Positions 18,538-26,395 of a stretch of DNA of 51,779 bases are shown piece after piece (position 1 is the stretch's first letter; each line of letters opens with the position of its first letter). Both the position numbers and the translations under genes were made by a program. The notes beneath the pieces were generated by a model. It had not been told where the DNA came from and did not search any database. It saw nothing but the letters and a program-made list of their open reading frames with translations. The DNA is from an uncultured Sediminibacterium sp. (GTDB lineage: Bacteria > Bacteroidota > Bacteroidia > Chitinophagales > Chitinophagaceae): the NCBI GenBank assembly GCA_937911175.1, contig CALDSE010000056.1, positions 1 through 51,779 on the forward strand, written 5' to 3'.

Positions 18538-19710
18538 ATGCGAAAGATTATCACCCATTTAAGTTTTTATGTATTAATAGCCATTATTTCGGGTGTATTA
18601 GTAGGCATTTATTCACCTAGCCTAGCCCTTCAACTAGACCCCCTTTCTAAGTACTTTATTAGTATAATAAAAATATTTACTTTCCCCATTATTTTTTTAA
18701 CCGTCTCCCTAGGCATTGCTAGCATGGGCGATTTAAAAAAAGTAGGGCGCATTGGATTTAAATCATTGATTTATTTTGAAATAGTAAGTACACTTTCATT
18801 GGCTATTGGGGTTATTATGGCACTTTGGTTAAAACCAGGCTCGATAAATAAAGAAGGTATTCAAATGCAAGACCCTTCAAAATATACTGCCTCTCCTGAT
18901 TTTCATATTTGGAGCATTATAAAAACGAATGCCAATTTGCAAATATTAGTGTTGGCCATTATTATAGGATTATTACTGAATTTCTTAAACAAAAAAGAAA
19001 AGTACATACATATTTTAGGTAGGCTAACGCATTATGTTTTTATAGGATTAAAGTATGTTATGTATTTAGCCCCTATTGCTGCTTTTGGAGGCATGGCCTT
19101 TGCAGTAGGCAAGTATGGTTTAGCTAGTTTAATTCCGCTGGGTAAATTAATGGCCACCATGTATTTAACCATGGCCCTATTTATTTTTGTAATTCTGGGC
19201 TTACTATTAAAATATTATAATTTATCTGTTTGGCAACTTATTAAAAATATCAAAGAAGAATTATTAATTGTATTTGCCACTTCTTCTTCAGAACCAGCGA
19301 TGCCATCACTGATGAACAAGCTTGAAAAAATGGGTTGTTCAAAATCGGTGGTGGGTTTGGTAGTGCCCACAGGTTATTCTTTTAATTTAGATGGTACATC
19401 TATTTACTTATCCATGGCCGTTATTTTTATTGCACAATTGTACAATGTTCAATTAAGTTCAGCAGAACTAGTCACTATGATTTTCATTTTAATGCTCACC
19501 TCTAAAGGTGCTGCGGGCGTTACAGGAAGTGGATTTATTGTACTTGCTTCTACCCTAGCCACCTTGCAAAAAATTCCCATTGAGGGCTTGGCCTTTTTAT
19601 TAGGTGTAGATAAATTTATGAGTGAGGCAAGAGCCCTTACCAATATTATTGGCAATAGTGTAGCTACTGTATTCATTGCTAAAACGGAAGGAGAAAATAT
19701 AAAACTATAA
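18538..19710 (+). CDS. Dicarboxylate/amino acid:cation symporter (DAACS family)
   Basis: A 390-residue transporter with about eight membrane segments and two re-entrant loops. The serine-rich hairpin TSSSEPAMPSLMNKLEKMG, followed by VVPTGYSFNLDGTSIYLSM, and TSKGAAGVTGSGFIVLASTL are the substrate and cation sites of the DctA/GltP family. It imports C4-dicarboxylates or glutamate/aspartate with Na+ or H+. The motif does not separate these substrates. The gene is divergent from gcdH and converges on pyrF with an 11-base gap. Confidence 0.9.
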   Translation: MRKIITHLSFYVLIAIISGVLVGIYSPSLALQLDPLSKYFISIIKIFTFPIIFLTVSLGIASMGDLKKVGRIGFKSLIYFEIVSTLSLAIGVIMALWLKPGSINKEGIQMQDPSKYTASPDFHIWSIIKTNANLQILVLAIIIGLLLNFLNKKEKYIHILGRLTHYVFIGLKYVMYLAPIAAFGGMAFAVGKYGLASLIPLGKLMATMYLTMALFIFVILGLLLKYYNLSVWQLIKNIKEELLIVFATSSSEPAMPSLMNKLEKMGCSKSVVGLVVPTGYSFNLDGTSIYLSMAVIFIAQLYNVQLSSAELVTMIFILMLTSKGAAGVTGSGFIVLASTLATLQKIPIEGLAFLLGVDKFMSEARALTNIIGNSVATVFIAKTEGENIKL

Positions 19711-19721
19711 AACTAGGTCTT

Positions 19722-20525
19722 TTAAAGTAGCCCTTTCATTTCTGTAGCATAGGCCTCGGCAGCGGTACTTGCTTTTTCTGCAAAATCATTTTCTGTACTT
19801 GCAAAAATAATGGCTCTACTCGCATTCACTAATAAACCCACCGATTCGTTTTTACCATACTTAGTCACATCGGCTAAACTACCTCCTTGTGCACCTACTC
19901 CTGGTACTAATAAAAAATGATGCGGAATAATGGAACGAATATTTTCAAGCTCTTGGGCCTTGGTAGCACCCACCACAAACATAATTTGTTCAGGACTGCC
20001 CCAATTAGCAACTTGCTTTAAAACCGATTCGTATAAATATTCTCCGCTACTTAATTTTTGTTGTTGAAAATTTTGACTGCCTTCATTAGAAGTAAGCCCT
20101 AGCACAATGGTAAATTTATTGGAATAGGCTAAGAAGGCATCTAAACTATCCTTACCCATATAAGGAGCTACTGTAATCGCATCAAAGGGTAAAATTTCAA
20201 AAAAAGTTTTAGCATAATGTGCCGAAGTGTTTCCAATATCTCCCCTTTTTGCATCTGCAATGGTAAAATGTGAATCGGGTATATGCGCCAAGGTTTCCTC
20301 CATGGCCTGCCAACCTTTCACGCCCATCGATTCATAAAAGGCTGTGTTTATTTTATACCCCACGCAATGTGCAGCCGTGGCATCAATGATGGCTTTATTA
20401 AATGCTAGCACCCCTTTGGCATCCTTAGAAAAGCCCTTTGGTAGTTTTTCGCAATCGGAATCTAAGCCTACACATAAATAAGACTGCTTTTTAATAATTT
20501 CCTCTACCAATTTTGATTTTGTCAT
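19722..20525 (-). CDS. pyrF: Orotidine 5'-phosphate decarboxylase
   Basis: A 267-residue enzyme of the longer PyrF subfamily, making UMP from OMP in pyrimidine synthesis. YLCVGLDSDCEKLP opens the barrel, IADAKRGDIGNTSAHYA holds the catalytic Asp-Lys-x-x-Asp set, APYMGKDSLDAFL and LLVPGVGAQGG follow, with the phosphate-binding LLVNASRAIIFAS near the end. Length fits this subfamily. It has a strong promoter candidate at 20546-20576, with a leader of about 17 bases. Another pyrimidine-related gene, carA, lies at 47250-48344. Confidence 0.95.
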   Translation of the reverse strand: MTKSKLVEEIIKKQSYLCVGLDSDCEKLPKGFSKDAKGVLAFNKAIIDATAAHCVGYKINTAFYESMGVKGWQAMEETLAHIPDSHFTIADAKRGDIGNTSAHYAKTFFEILPFDAITVAPYMGKDSLDAFLAYSNKFTIVLGLTSNEGSQNFQQQKLSSGEYLYESVLKQVANWGSPEQIMFVVGATKAQELENIRSIIPHHFLLVPGVGAQGGSLADVTKYGKNESVGLLVNASRAIIFASTENDFAEKASTAAEAYATEMKGLL

Positions 20526-20545
20526 GCTGCAATTTTAAGCTCATG

Positions 20546-20576
20546 CAAATTTAGCCAAAAGCATGCAAGATGCCAA
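20546..20576 (-). promoter_or_regulatory. pyrF promoter, TTG-N20-TAAATTTG
   Basis: On the minus strand TTG (20574-20576) and TAAATTTG (20546-20553) are 20 bases apart, an exact match to the Bacteroidota consensus. It lies just ahead of pyrF and overlaps, on the other strand, the promoter region of the lipoprotein gene. Confidence 0.75.
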
Positions 20577-20584
20577 TTATGGAT

Positions 20585-20592
20585 TAACTTTG
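20585..20592 (+). promoter_or_regulatory. -7 box of the lipoprotein gene (TAACTTTG)
   Basis: An exact TAnnTTTG ends three bases before the ATG at 20596. Transcription would start at or next to the start codon, giving a leaderless mRNA. No -33 TTG was found at the usual distance. Confidence 0.45.
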
Positions 20593-20595
20593 GCT

Positions 20596-21018
20596 ATGTT
20601 TAAGAATATAAAAGCAACCCTTGTTCTATTTATTGGACTTTCAGCTTTAGTCATTGCCTGCAATAGCAGCTCTGATGAAATGAAAGCAGACAATGCCCTC
20701 GACGGGGGCAGGTATTTTATTGAAAACTGCATGCAGGGCGATTTTAGTAAGGCCAAAAACTACTTCTTAGCCAGCCCCCAAAATCAAGCCATTTTCGATA
20801 GCATTTCCGCTCATTATTTTTTATTAGATAAGGAAGGAAGGCAGCAATTAAGACTAGCATCTATTCAAATTAATGAAATTCGCAGCATTGACCCTACCCA
20901 TACTAGTTTTGATTATCAAAATTCATTAGATAAAATTGCTCAAAAAATGATGGTCGTATCTACTCCAGAAGGATGGAAAGTGGACCTAGAATATTCTTTT
21001 CCCCAAAAAACTAAATAA
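20596..21018 (+). CDS. Predicted lipoprotein of unknown function
   Basis: A 140-residue protein. Residues 1-22 form a lipoprotein signal peptide ending in the lipobox LVIAC, so the mature chain starts at Cys and is probably membrane-anchored. The mature part has GRYFIENCMQGDFSKAKNYF, an aromatic-rich helix, and ends in MVVSTPEGWKVDLEYSF, a pattern like the small NTF2-like DUF4878 domains. I chose the ATG at 20596 because the signal peptide starts there; an upstream ATG at 20563 would add 11 residues and overlap the promoter. It is divergent from pyrF. Confidence 0.72.
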   Translation: MFKNIKATLVLFIGLSALVIACNSSSDEMKADNALDGGRYFIENCMQGDFSKAKNYFLASPQNQAIFDSISAHYFLLDKEGRQQLRLASIQINEIRSIDPTHTSFDYQNSLDKIAQKMMVVSTPEGWKVDLEYSFPQKTK

Positions 21019-21030
21019 AAAATAAAATGG

Positions 21031-21038
21031 TATATTTG
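21031..21038 (+). promoter_or_regulatory. -7 box before the 50-residue ORF (TATATTTG)
   Basis: An exact TAnnTTTG followed by C lies 43 bases before the ATG at 21082. The -33 region is A-rich and has no TTG. It supports separate transcription of the short gene. Confidence 0.45.
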
Positions 21039-21081
21039 CAAAGGCAAAGAAGCCAAAATTTAAAATTTATAAACTCATAAA

Positions 21082-21234
21082 ATGGAAGCGCAAAAAAATA
21101 CAAAAAAATACTGGGTACTTTTCTTTACATGGTTTGTAATTTTAATTGCCCTATTTATTGTTTACAGAGAATTCTTCTGGTTAGCCCTTCCTGGCACTTT
21201 AACTTATTTCGCAAAAGCCATGGACCTCTTCTAG
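21082..21234 (+). CDS. 50-residue single-pass membrane protein, unknown function
   Basis: A short open frame beginning MEAQKNTKKYWVLFF and ending KAMDLF. A basic N-terminus precedes one long hydrophobic stretch rich in Phe and Trp (about 10-42) with an internal Tyr-Arg-Glu. Support for a real gene comes from its own -7 box 43 bases upstream, a strong terminator 43 bases downstream, and the lack of any other gene in this 330-base gap. I do not recognise a family. Confidence 0.65.
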   Translation: MEAQKNTKKYWVLFFTWFVILIALFIVYREFFWLALPGTLTYFAKAMDLF

Positions 21235-21277
21235 ATCATTAAATTAGGACATTAAACTAGTCCATTCACTATATTTC

Positions 21278-21315
21278 AAAAAAGACCCGCTCTTATAGTA
21301 GAGCGGGTCTTTTTT
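21278..21315. terminator. Strong bidirectional intrinsic terminator
   Basis: AAAAAAGACCCGCTC pairs perfectly with GAGCGGGTCTTTTTT around the loop TTATAGTA. It separates the plus-strand 50-residue ORF from the minus-strand serine hydrolase gene and has A/T tracts on both sides. Confidence 0.95.
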
Positions 21316-21350
21316 AATACCTACTATTATTTATTTGTAATCTTAGTTCT

Positions 21351-22499
21351 TTATTTCAAAATGGAAAGTGCCGCTGCTGCATAAGAAAATATTTCTGGCT
21401 GATGGTGATGTACAGGTTTCACCGTCTTAGATTCCCCTAAACGAACCACCACTGCATTTTTATCGCGAATAATATAAACATACTGCCCAAACAAACCATT
21501 TTGCGCCACAATATCATGCCCTTGTTCTTTGAACATCCAATATTGATAACCATAAAAATCTACTGGGTTTTCATTTTCGTAAGCATCTTTTAAATAGGTT
21601 GCTGGCGTTGTAGCTGCTTGAACATAATTACTAGAAACAATTTGCTTCTCGCCCCATTTACCATTTTGTAATACGAGTTGTCCAAATCTTGCATAGTCAC
21701 GCGCTACTCCATTGAAACAACAGAAAGCTTTTTCATGTTTTTGGGCCCCGTCTAAAAGCCACAATGCATCTGCTTCAGCGCCCATGGGTTGCATAAATCT
21801 TTCTGAAATAAGTGTTGAAATATTTTGACCAAATACTTTTTCAACTATCAAGCCCAATACTTGTGTATCTCCACTACGATAGTCCCAATGCACACCAGAT
21901 GGTTCTTGGTATTTCATTTTACTAATCATATATTCTTCATCATCTCCATAATAACCATAAGCATTCAAACTAAAATAGCCTTTATCAAATTCATAGTAAT
22001 TGGTACCAGAGCTCATGGTTAATAAATCTTTAATACGCACTTTTTCTAAGCCATTTGTTTTAAAATGAGGCACATAATTCCCCGCTGGTTCTTCGATTGA
22101 TTTTATTTTTCCTTCATCTACTGCAATGCCAATTAATAAAGAGATCATACTTTTAGCAGCAGAAAAAGAACCACTTAAAGTAGTAGGTGTATATCCATCC
22201 CAATACTTCTCATAAATTAGTTTTCCATCTTGAATGACTAAAAAAGCATGTGTGTCATTAGAGTCCATGATGGCCAAAAGAGAATCTGAAATAACAAGTT
22301 TATTATAACTAGAGTCCAAGGGCCAGTACTGAGGTTTTCCTCCGCTTGGTACCAAGCGCGTTGGATGGGTTTTATAATCGTGAATAGTATGCACACCCCA
22401 TGAGGCAAAGTTTTTCAAGTGTGCAAACTGAGGAGTAAAAGATAGACCGCCTAATACAATTATGATTAGTACAAGGCCAATGGTAATTTTTTTTAGCAT
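21351..22499 (-). CDS. Serine hydrolase of the beta-lactamase/penicillin-binding class C fold
   Basis: A 382-residue protein with an N-terminal membrane anchor or signal (about 5-22). The nucleophile motif is SAAK at 113-116. DYRSGDTQVLGLIVEKVF holds the second motif (Tyr with Ser-Gly-Asp-Thr-Gln), typical of the 6-aminohexanoate-dimer hydrolase and esterase branch, and ARFGQLVLQNGKWG follows. The third motif is GLFGQ, not the Lys-Thr-Gly of true beta-lactamases, so an esterase, amidase or D-aminopeptidase activity in the periplasm is more likely than antibiotic hydrolysis. Substrate is unknown. The gene stands alone. Confidence 0.82.
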   Translation of the reverse strand: MLKKITIGLVLIIIVLGGLSFTPQFAHLKNFASWGVHTIHDYKTHPTRLVPSGGKPQYWPLDSSYNKLVISDSLLAIMDSNDTHAFLVIQDGKLIYEKYWDGYTPTTLSGSFSAAKSMISLLIGIAVDEGKIKSIEEPAGNYVPHFKTNGLEKVRIKDLLTMSSGTNYYEFDKGYFSLNAYGYYGDDEEYMISKMKYQEPSGVHWDYRSGDTQVLGLIVEKVFGQNISTLISERFMQPMGAEADALWLLDGAQKHEKAFCCFNGVARDYARFGQLVLQNGKWGEKQIVSSNYVQAATTPATYLKDAYENENPVDFYGYQYWMFKEQGHDIVAQNGLFGQYVYIIRDKNAVVVRLGESKTVKPVHHHQPEIFSYAAAALSILK

Positions 22500-22579
22500 A
22501 GTTTGGAAAAGTTTGGTTTATTTGCAATCCGCTTCTGTAGAAGCACCGCTATAAAATTAAATAAATTAACTCTAATAAA

Positions 22580-23302
22580 ATGTATTCAAGCGAATTTCAG
22601 GCAATAATTGACCGCCGTAGATCAAACCGAAGGTTTGACCCCCTAGTAGAAGTGCCGGATGAAGTCATTAAAAGAAGTATAGAGCGCGCTATTTTATCAC
22701 CTAATAGTAGCAATATGCAACTTTGGGAATTCTATTGGATTAAAAACGAGGAAGAAAGAAAAAAATATGAGGCCTTATGCTTAGGGCAGTCTGCTGCCAA
22801 AACAGCCAAACAAATTGTAGTTTTTGTAACTAGAAAAGATTTATGGCCTCAAAGAGCCAAGTGGAATTATGATAGATTAAAAGCAGGCATCAAAGGGGAA
22901 CCCTCCAAACTAGAAAAAAGAGGATTGGACTATTATGGTAAATTAATGCCTCTTGCTTATCGTAGTGATATTTTTGGAATTTTTGCTTTGGTAAGAAGAT
23001 GTATTAGTTTTTTTATGGGCATTTCAAAACCATTTATACGTTTTGGTGGCAAAGCGGATCAAAGAATTACCGTGCATAAATCTTGTGCCTTAGCTGCACA
23101 AACATTTATGTTATCCATCGCTGCTGAAGGATTTGAATCTTGCCCTATGGAAGGCTTTGATCAAGTAAGAGTTAAAAAAGCATTGAACCTTCCAGCAGGT
23201 GCTGAAATTAATATGATTATTGGCGTGGGCAAAGGTACAGAGCAAGGTATATGGGGCCCTCGATTCAGAGTACCTTATGAAGAAGTAGTTTTTGAGCGAT
23301 AA
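22580..23302 (+). CDS. Nitroreductase family protein
   Basis: A 240-residue flavoprotein of the nitroreductase fold. The N-terminus has IIDRRRSNRRFDPLVEVPDE and AILSPNSSNMQLWEFYWI, the FMN-binding start of the family. The C-terminal half has CALAAQTFMLSIAAEGFESC and INMIIGVGKGTE. These enzymes reduce nitro groups, quinones or enones with NAD(P)H; the substrate cannot be read from the sequence. An insertion at about 120-155 contains a hydrophobic stretch that could cover the active site or touch the membrane. It ends in a strong terminator. Confidence 0.85.
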   Translation: MYSSEFQAIIDRRRSNRRFDPLVEVPDEVIKRSIERAILSPNSSNMQLWEFYWIKNEEERKKYEALCLGQSAAKTAKQIVVFVTRKDLWPQRAKWNYDRLKAGIKGEPSKLEKRGLDYYGKLMPLAYRSDIFGIFALVRRCISFFMGISKPFIRFGGKADQRITVHKSCALAAQTFMLSIAAEGFESCPMEGFDQVRVKKALNLPAGAEINMIIGVGKGTEQGIWGPRFRVPYEEVVFER

Positions 23303-23319
23303 GAAATAAACGCAAATAA

Positions 23320-23350
23320 AATAAGCCCCCTAGAATATCGGGGGCTTATT
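23320..23350. terminator. Intrinsic terminator after the nitroreductase gene
   Basis: AATAAGCCCCC and GGGGGCTTATT form a perfect 11-base-pair stem around TAGAATATC. It sits between convergent genes (nitroreductase and DUF1080 protein), so it may act both ways. Confidence 0.85.
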
Positions 23351-23378
23351 TATACTTTACAATAATTAGTTATAGCAA

Positions 23379-24320
23379 TTATTTTATAGCAGGTGTAATG
23401 ATAATATTTCTATATTCAATGGGACCATGGTCTCCTTGCATCATAATAGGGCCTGGCTCTCCTTCATTGCTATCTAAAGCACCGCCTGTTACACCCGGAA
23501 TTTGTTGATTATAAATAATAGTCGTACCATTTAATACCACAGTCACTACTCTACCCACTAAGGTAATATCATAAGACTGCCACTCTCCTGCTTCTTTTGC
23601 CATGTTAAATAAAGGGTCAATAAATCCATAAACACCTCCTAAATAAACACTCAAAGGCTCTTTCCCTTTACTATCTTCCACTTGCACTTCATATCTTCCT
23701 CTTAAATACACACCACTATTACTTTCTTTAGGATAACGAAATTCAATATGTAATTTAAAATCATTAAATGTTTCTACCGTTCTAATATTCGCACCAGATG
23801 CTGGGCTTTTCAAAACTCCGTTCTCTGCCACCCATTGATTCTTACCCAAGGCCTGCCAGCCGTCTAAATTTTTTCCATTAAATAATGGCATTGGCTTTCC
23901 CCAAACAGGTTTTTTATTTGAAATTAAACGAGGCGCTCTTACACCTGTAAAACTAAATGTTTTACCTAAAGGACTAAGAATAGTGCCGACTAGTTTGTCG
24001 TCTTTTATAGTGGCTTCAAAAACCATTTCCTTATCGCTAACATCAAATTGAGTAGGAATCTTAAAATTAACCTTGCCCTCTTTGAAAAACACTTCCGAAA
24101 TAGGACGCGCACTACCCGATTCCCAAACAAAATGCCCTGTTAATGTTTTGATACCAGAATGTCTTACTTCCAACCATGAAGCGGCCTTGCCTCCATTAAA
24201 ATCCACGGTCAAATCCCATCTACCTTCAATAGGCACTGCTTTCATTCCCTGCGCCATTACTTGATTATTTGAAACAAAGGCTAAGAGCCCTACTAATAAT
24301 AAGAAACAATAGTTTTTCAT
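23379..24320 (-). CDS. Exported DUF1080 (3-keto-disaccharide hydrolase-like) protein
   Basis: A 313-residue secreted protein. Residues 1-23 are a signal peptide ending NNQVMAQG. A small beta domain (about 30-130) comes first, then the DUF1080 domain from about 145: MPLFNGKNLDGWQALGKNQW, LHIEFRYPKESNSGVYLRGRYEVQVEDS and MMQGDHGPIEYRNIII. DUF1080 is a concanavalin-like lectin/glucanase fold, and members have been linked to cleavage of 3-keto-glycosides. The sugar acted on here is unknown. It is divergent from aminopeptidase P across 165 bases of A/T-rich sequence in which I see no clear promoter. Confidence 0.88.
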   Translation of the reverse strand: MKNYCFLLLVGLLAFVSNNQVMAQGMKAVPIEGRWDLTVDFNGGKAASWLEVRHSGIKTLTGHFVWESGSARPISEVFFKEGKVNFKIPTQFDVSDKEMVFEATIKDDKLVGTILSPLGKTFSFTGVRAPRLISNKKPVWGKPMPLFNGKNLDGWQALGKNQWVAENGVLKSPASGANIRTVETFNDFKLHIEFRYPKESNSGVYLRGRYEVQVEDSKGKEPLSVYLGGVYGFIDPLFNMAKEAGEWQSYDITLVGRVVTVVLNGTTIIYNQQIPGVTGGALDSNEGEPGPIMMQGDHGPIEYRNIIITPAIK

Positions 24321-24485
24321 ATCTGTTTAAATTAAATATTTAATGTAAAAATTGACCTACTAAATATAAGAAAATATGATTAAAAATTCTCCTTATTTAT
24401 ATAAAATTATGATAAGTGGCGGCCCTCTTTTCTTTTTATATTCTCAAAAAAACCAATTAGCTTTAAACTGCAAAAATTAAACGCA

Positions 24486-25886
24486 ATGAATACAAAAAGA
24501 ATCCTTTCCTGGTTACTCATCATAGTAGCCCCCTTATTAACATTCGCTCAGCAAACGACTCAGTATCCTACCGATTATTTAAGTCCTGAATTTCATGCAG
24601 GTCGTCGTGCAGCATTTAAAGAAAAATTATCTGCAAATGGTGTAGGTATTTTCTTCGCCTCTCAAGTGCGCGTAAGAACGAACGATGTCGATTTTCAATA
24701 TGCACAAAATAAAAACTTCTATTACTTTACAGGATTAGAAGAATCAGATGCATTATTGTTATTATTTAAACAACCTATTACAATTTTAAATAAAACAGGT
24801 ACTGAATTTATTTTTGTAAAAAATAGAGACCCTCAAAAAGAATTGTGGACTGGGAAAATTTTAGGGGCAGAAGGTGTAAAAGAAAAGTATAAAATAGAAA
24901 ACGTTTTTATCAATGATCAGTTTACTGCCAATGCCGTTGATTTTAGTAGCATAGACTCAGTTTTCTCTGCTTATCGTGGTGAAGACATTTTTTCAAAATA
25001 TAAAAGAGCAGAAGACCCACTTGCGCGTATGGCAACTATTGTAGATAATATTATTAATTCACAAAATAAGCCTATTGCAGCAAGAAGTACCCAAACAATA
25101 TTAAGTAATCTTCGTGGCATTAAACAGCCAGAAGAAATTGCCTTAATTACGAAGGCCGTTGCTATTAGCTGTGAAGGTCATAACGATGTAATGCGTGCCA
25201 TTAAGCCTGGCATGACTGAATACCAAGCGCAGGCCATTATGGAATATCATTTTAAAGCCAATGGTTCTGAATACCCTGGCTACCCTAGTATTAATGGGGC
25301 TGCAGAAAATGCTTGCGTACTACATTATATCACTAATTTAAAATTGATGAATGATGGAGATATGCTTTTAAGCGATTGCGCTGCAGAATACCATGGTTAT
25401 ACTGCAGACGTCACTAGAACCGTTCCTGCCAATGGAAAATTCACCCCCGCTCAAAAAATTATTTATGAATTAGTATTAAAAGCACAAGATGCAGGTATTG
25501 CTGCCTGTGTGCCAGGTGCTCCCTTTGGTGTGGCAGATGCTGCTGCTAGAAAAGTAGTGAACGAAGGTTTAATAAAATTAGGTATTGCTGCTAATGAAGC
25601 AGAGGCTAGAAAATATTTTCCGCATGGCACTTCACATCATTTAGGATTAGATGTGCATGATATGGGACCGCGTACTTTATTACCAGGCGTGGTCTTAACG
25701 GTGGAGCCAGGCATTTACATTCCACCAGGAAGTAACTGCGATAAAAAATGGTGGAGTATTGGTGTAAGAATTGAAGATGATATTTTAATTACTGAAACAG
25801 GTAATAAAAATTTATCTGCAGGATCTCCTCGCACGGTGGAGGCTATTGAGAAAATGGCTAAAGAGAAAAGTATATTTAAAAAATAA
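24486..25886 (+). CDS. pepP: Exported Xaa-Pro aminopeptidase (aminopeptidase P, M24B)
   Basis: A 466-residue metallopeptidase that removes an N-terminal residue preceding proline. Residues 1-21 (ending LLTFAQ) look like a signal peptide, so it probably acts in the periplasm. The N-terminal domain contains FYYFTGLEESDALLLLF. The pita-bread domain shows the metal ligands in LLSDCAAEYHGYTADVTRTV (two Asp), HGTSHHLGLDVHDMG (His), VEPGIYIP (Glu) and GVRIEDDILITETG (Glu). Length is normal. It ends in a terminator shared with the tmRNA gene. Confidence 0.93.
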   Translation: MNTKRILSWLLIIVAPLLTFAQQTTQYPTDYLSPEFHAGRRAAFKEKLSANGVGIFFASQVRVRTNDVDFQYAQNKNFYYFTGLEESDALLLLFKQPITILNKTGTEFIFVKNRDPQKELWTGKILGAEGVKEKYKIENVFINDQFTANAVDFSSIDSVFSAYRGEDIFSKYKRAEDPLARMATIVDNIINSQNKPIAARSTQTILSNLRGIKQPEEIALITKAVAISCEGHNDVMRAIKPGMTEYQAQAIMEYHFKANGSEYPGYPSINGAAENACVLHYITNLKLMNDGDMLLSDCAAEYHGYTADVTRTVPANGKFTPAQKIIYELVLKAQDAGIAACVPGAPFGVADAAARKVVNEGLIKLGIAANEAEARKYFPHGTSHHLGLDVHDMGPRTLLPGVVLTVEPGIYIPPGSNCDKKWWSIGVRIEDDILITETGNKNLSAGSPRTVEAIEKMAKEKSIFKK

Positions 25887-25930
25887 ATTTTAAGCTTAGC
25901 AATAAAATAAAAATAAATTATTGTTATAAA

Positions 25931-25964
25931 AAAACCTCACCTATTTAGGGGTGAGGTTTTTTTG
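25931..25964. terminator. Terminator shared by pepP and ssrA
   Basis: CCTCACC (25935-25941) and GGTGAGG (25950-25956) form a stem with an 8-base loop, with an A-tract before and seven Ts after it. On the minus strand it directly follows the tmRNA 3' end, so it ends both convergent transcripts. Confidence 0.9.
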
Positions 25965-26335
25965 TGGAGTCGAGGGGAGTCGAACCCCTGTCCAAACAAT
26001 GTTACCATTGGTCTTCTACATGCTTATTGTTTTATTACTTGTCGGCGAATAGCAGGAAAAACACAAACCAATTATTCACTTAGCTGAATGGTACTTAAAT
26101 AAAAGGCACAGCCTACTTTTATCGCATCCTGTTTTGTTTTTAATTAGGCTGAGGAGCGGGCAACAGGCCTGCCTTCTCTCTCGACCAAAATGGAAGTTAA
26201 TTCACTGAATTAAGCAGCCATGGCAAAATTTGCTTCGCCTTTTGATTGTTTGGTATTCAGATTAAAGTGCTAATTACCCAACGCACTGCATGCTTACCCC
26301 AACCGCTACGACTGCTGTCAAAACCATACGACCCC
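25965..26335 (-). ncRNA. ssrA: Transfer-messenger RNA (tmRNA)
   Basis: A one-piece tmRNA on the minus strand that rescues stalled ribosomes with SmpB. The 5' end GGGGTCG (26329-26335) pairs with the 3' acceptor strand CGACTCC (25966-25972, read on the minus strand). The 5' part continues TATGGTTTTGACAGC, and the T-arm GGGGTTCGACTCCCC is intact at the 3' end. The message region encodes the tag GEANFAMAA then a stop. CCA is not encoded: the discriminator A is followed by CAA, so CCA must be added. A possible -7 box TAATTTTG is at 26373-26380. Ends are placed from the acceptor pairing; the pseudoknots were not folded. Confidence 0.95.
26210..26239 (-). other. tmRNA tag reading frame (GEANFAMAA)
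   Basis: The resume codon is taken as GGC at 26237-26239; nine codons give GEANFAMAA, then TAA at 26210-26212. The form GExN(Y/F)A(L/M)AA matches known Bacteroidota tags and ends in the hydrophobic residues recognised by ClpXP. The resume codon is inferred from family tags; the frame is open further upstream. Confidence 0.8.
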
Positions 26336-26395
26336 AATTGTATCTAATGAGATAAAACTTAATTCGAACCTACAAAATTACAAATAAATTGTGAA

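Noticed and set aside
21351..22499. Calling the serine hydrolase an antibiotic-resistance beta-lactamase
   Set aside because: It has SAAK and the Tyr/SGDTQ motif of esterase-like members but no Lys-Thr-Gly motif.
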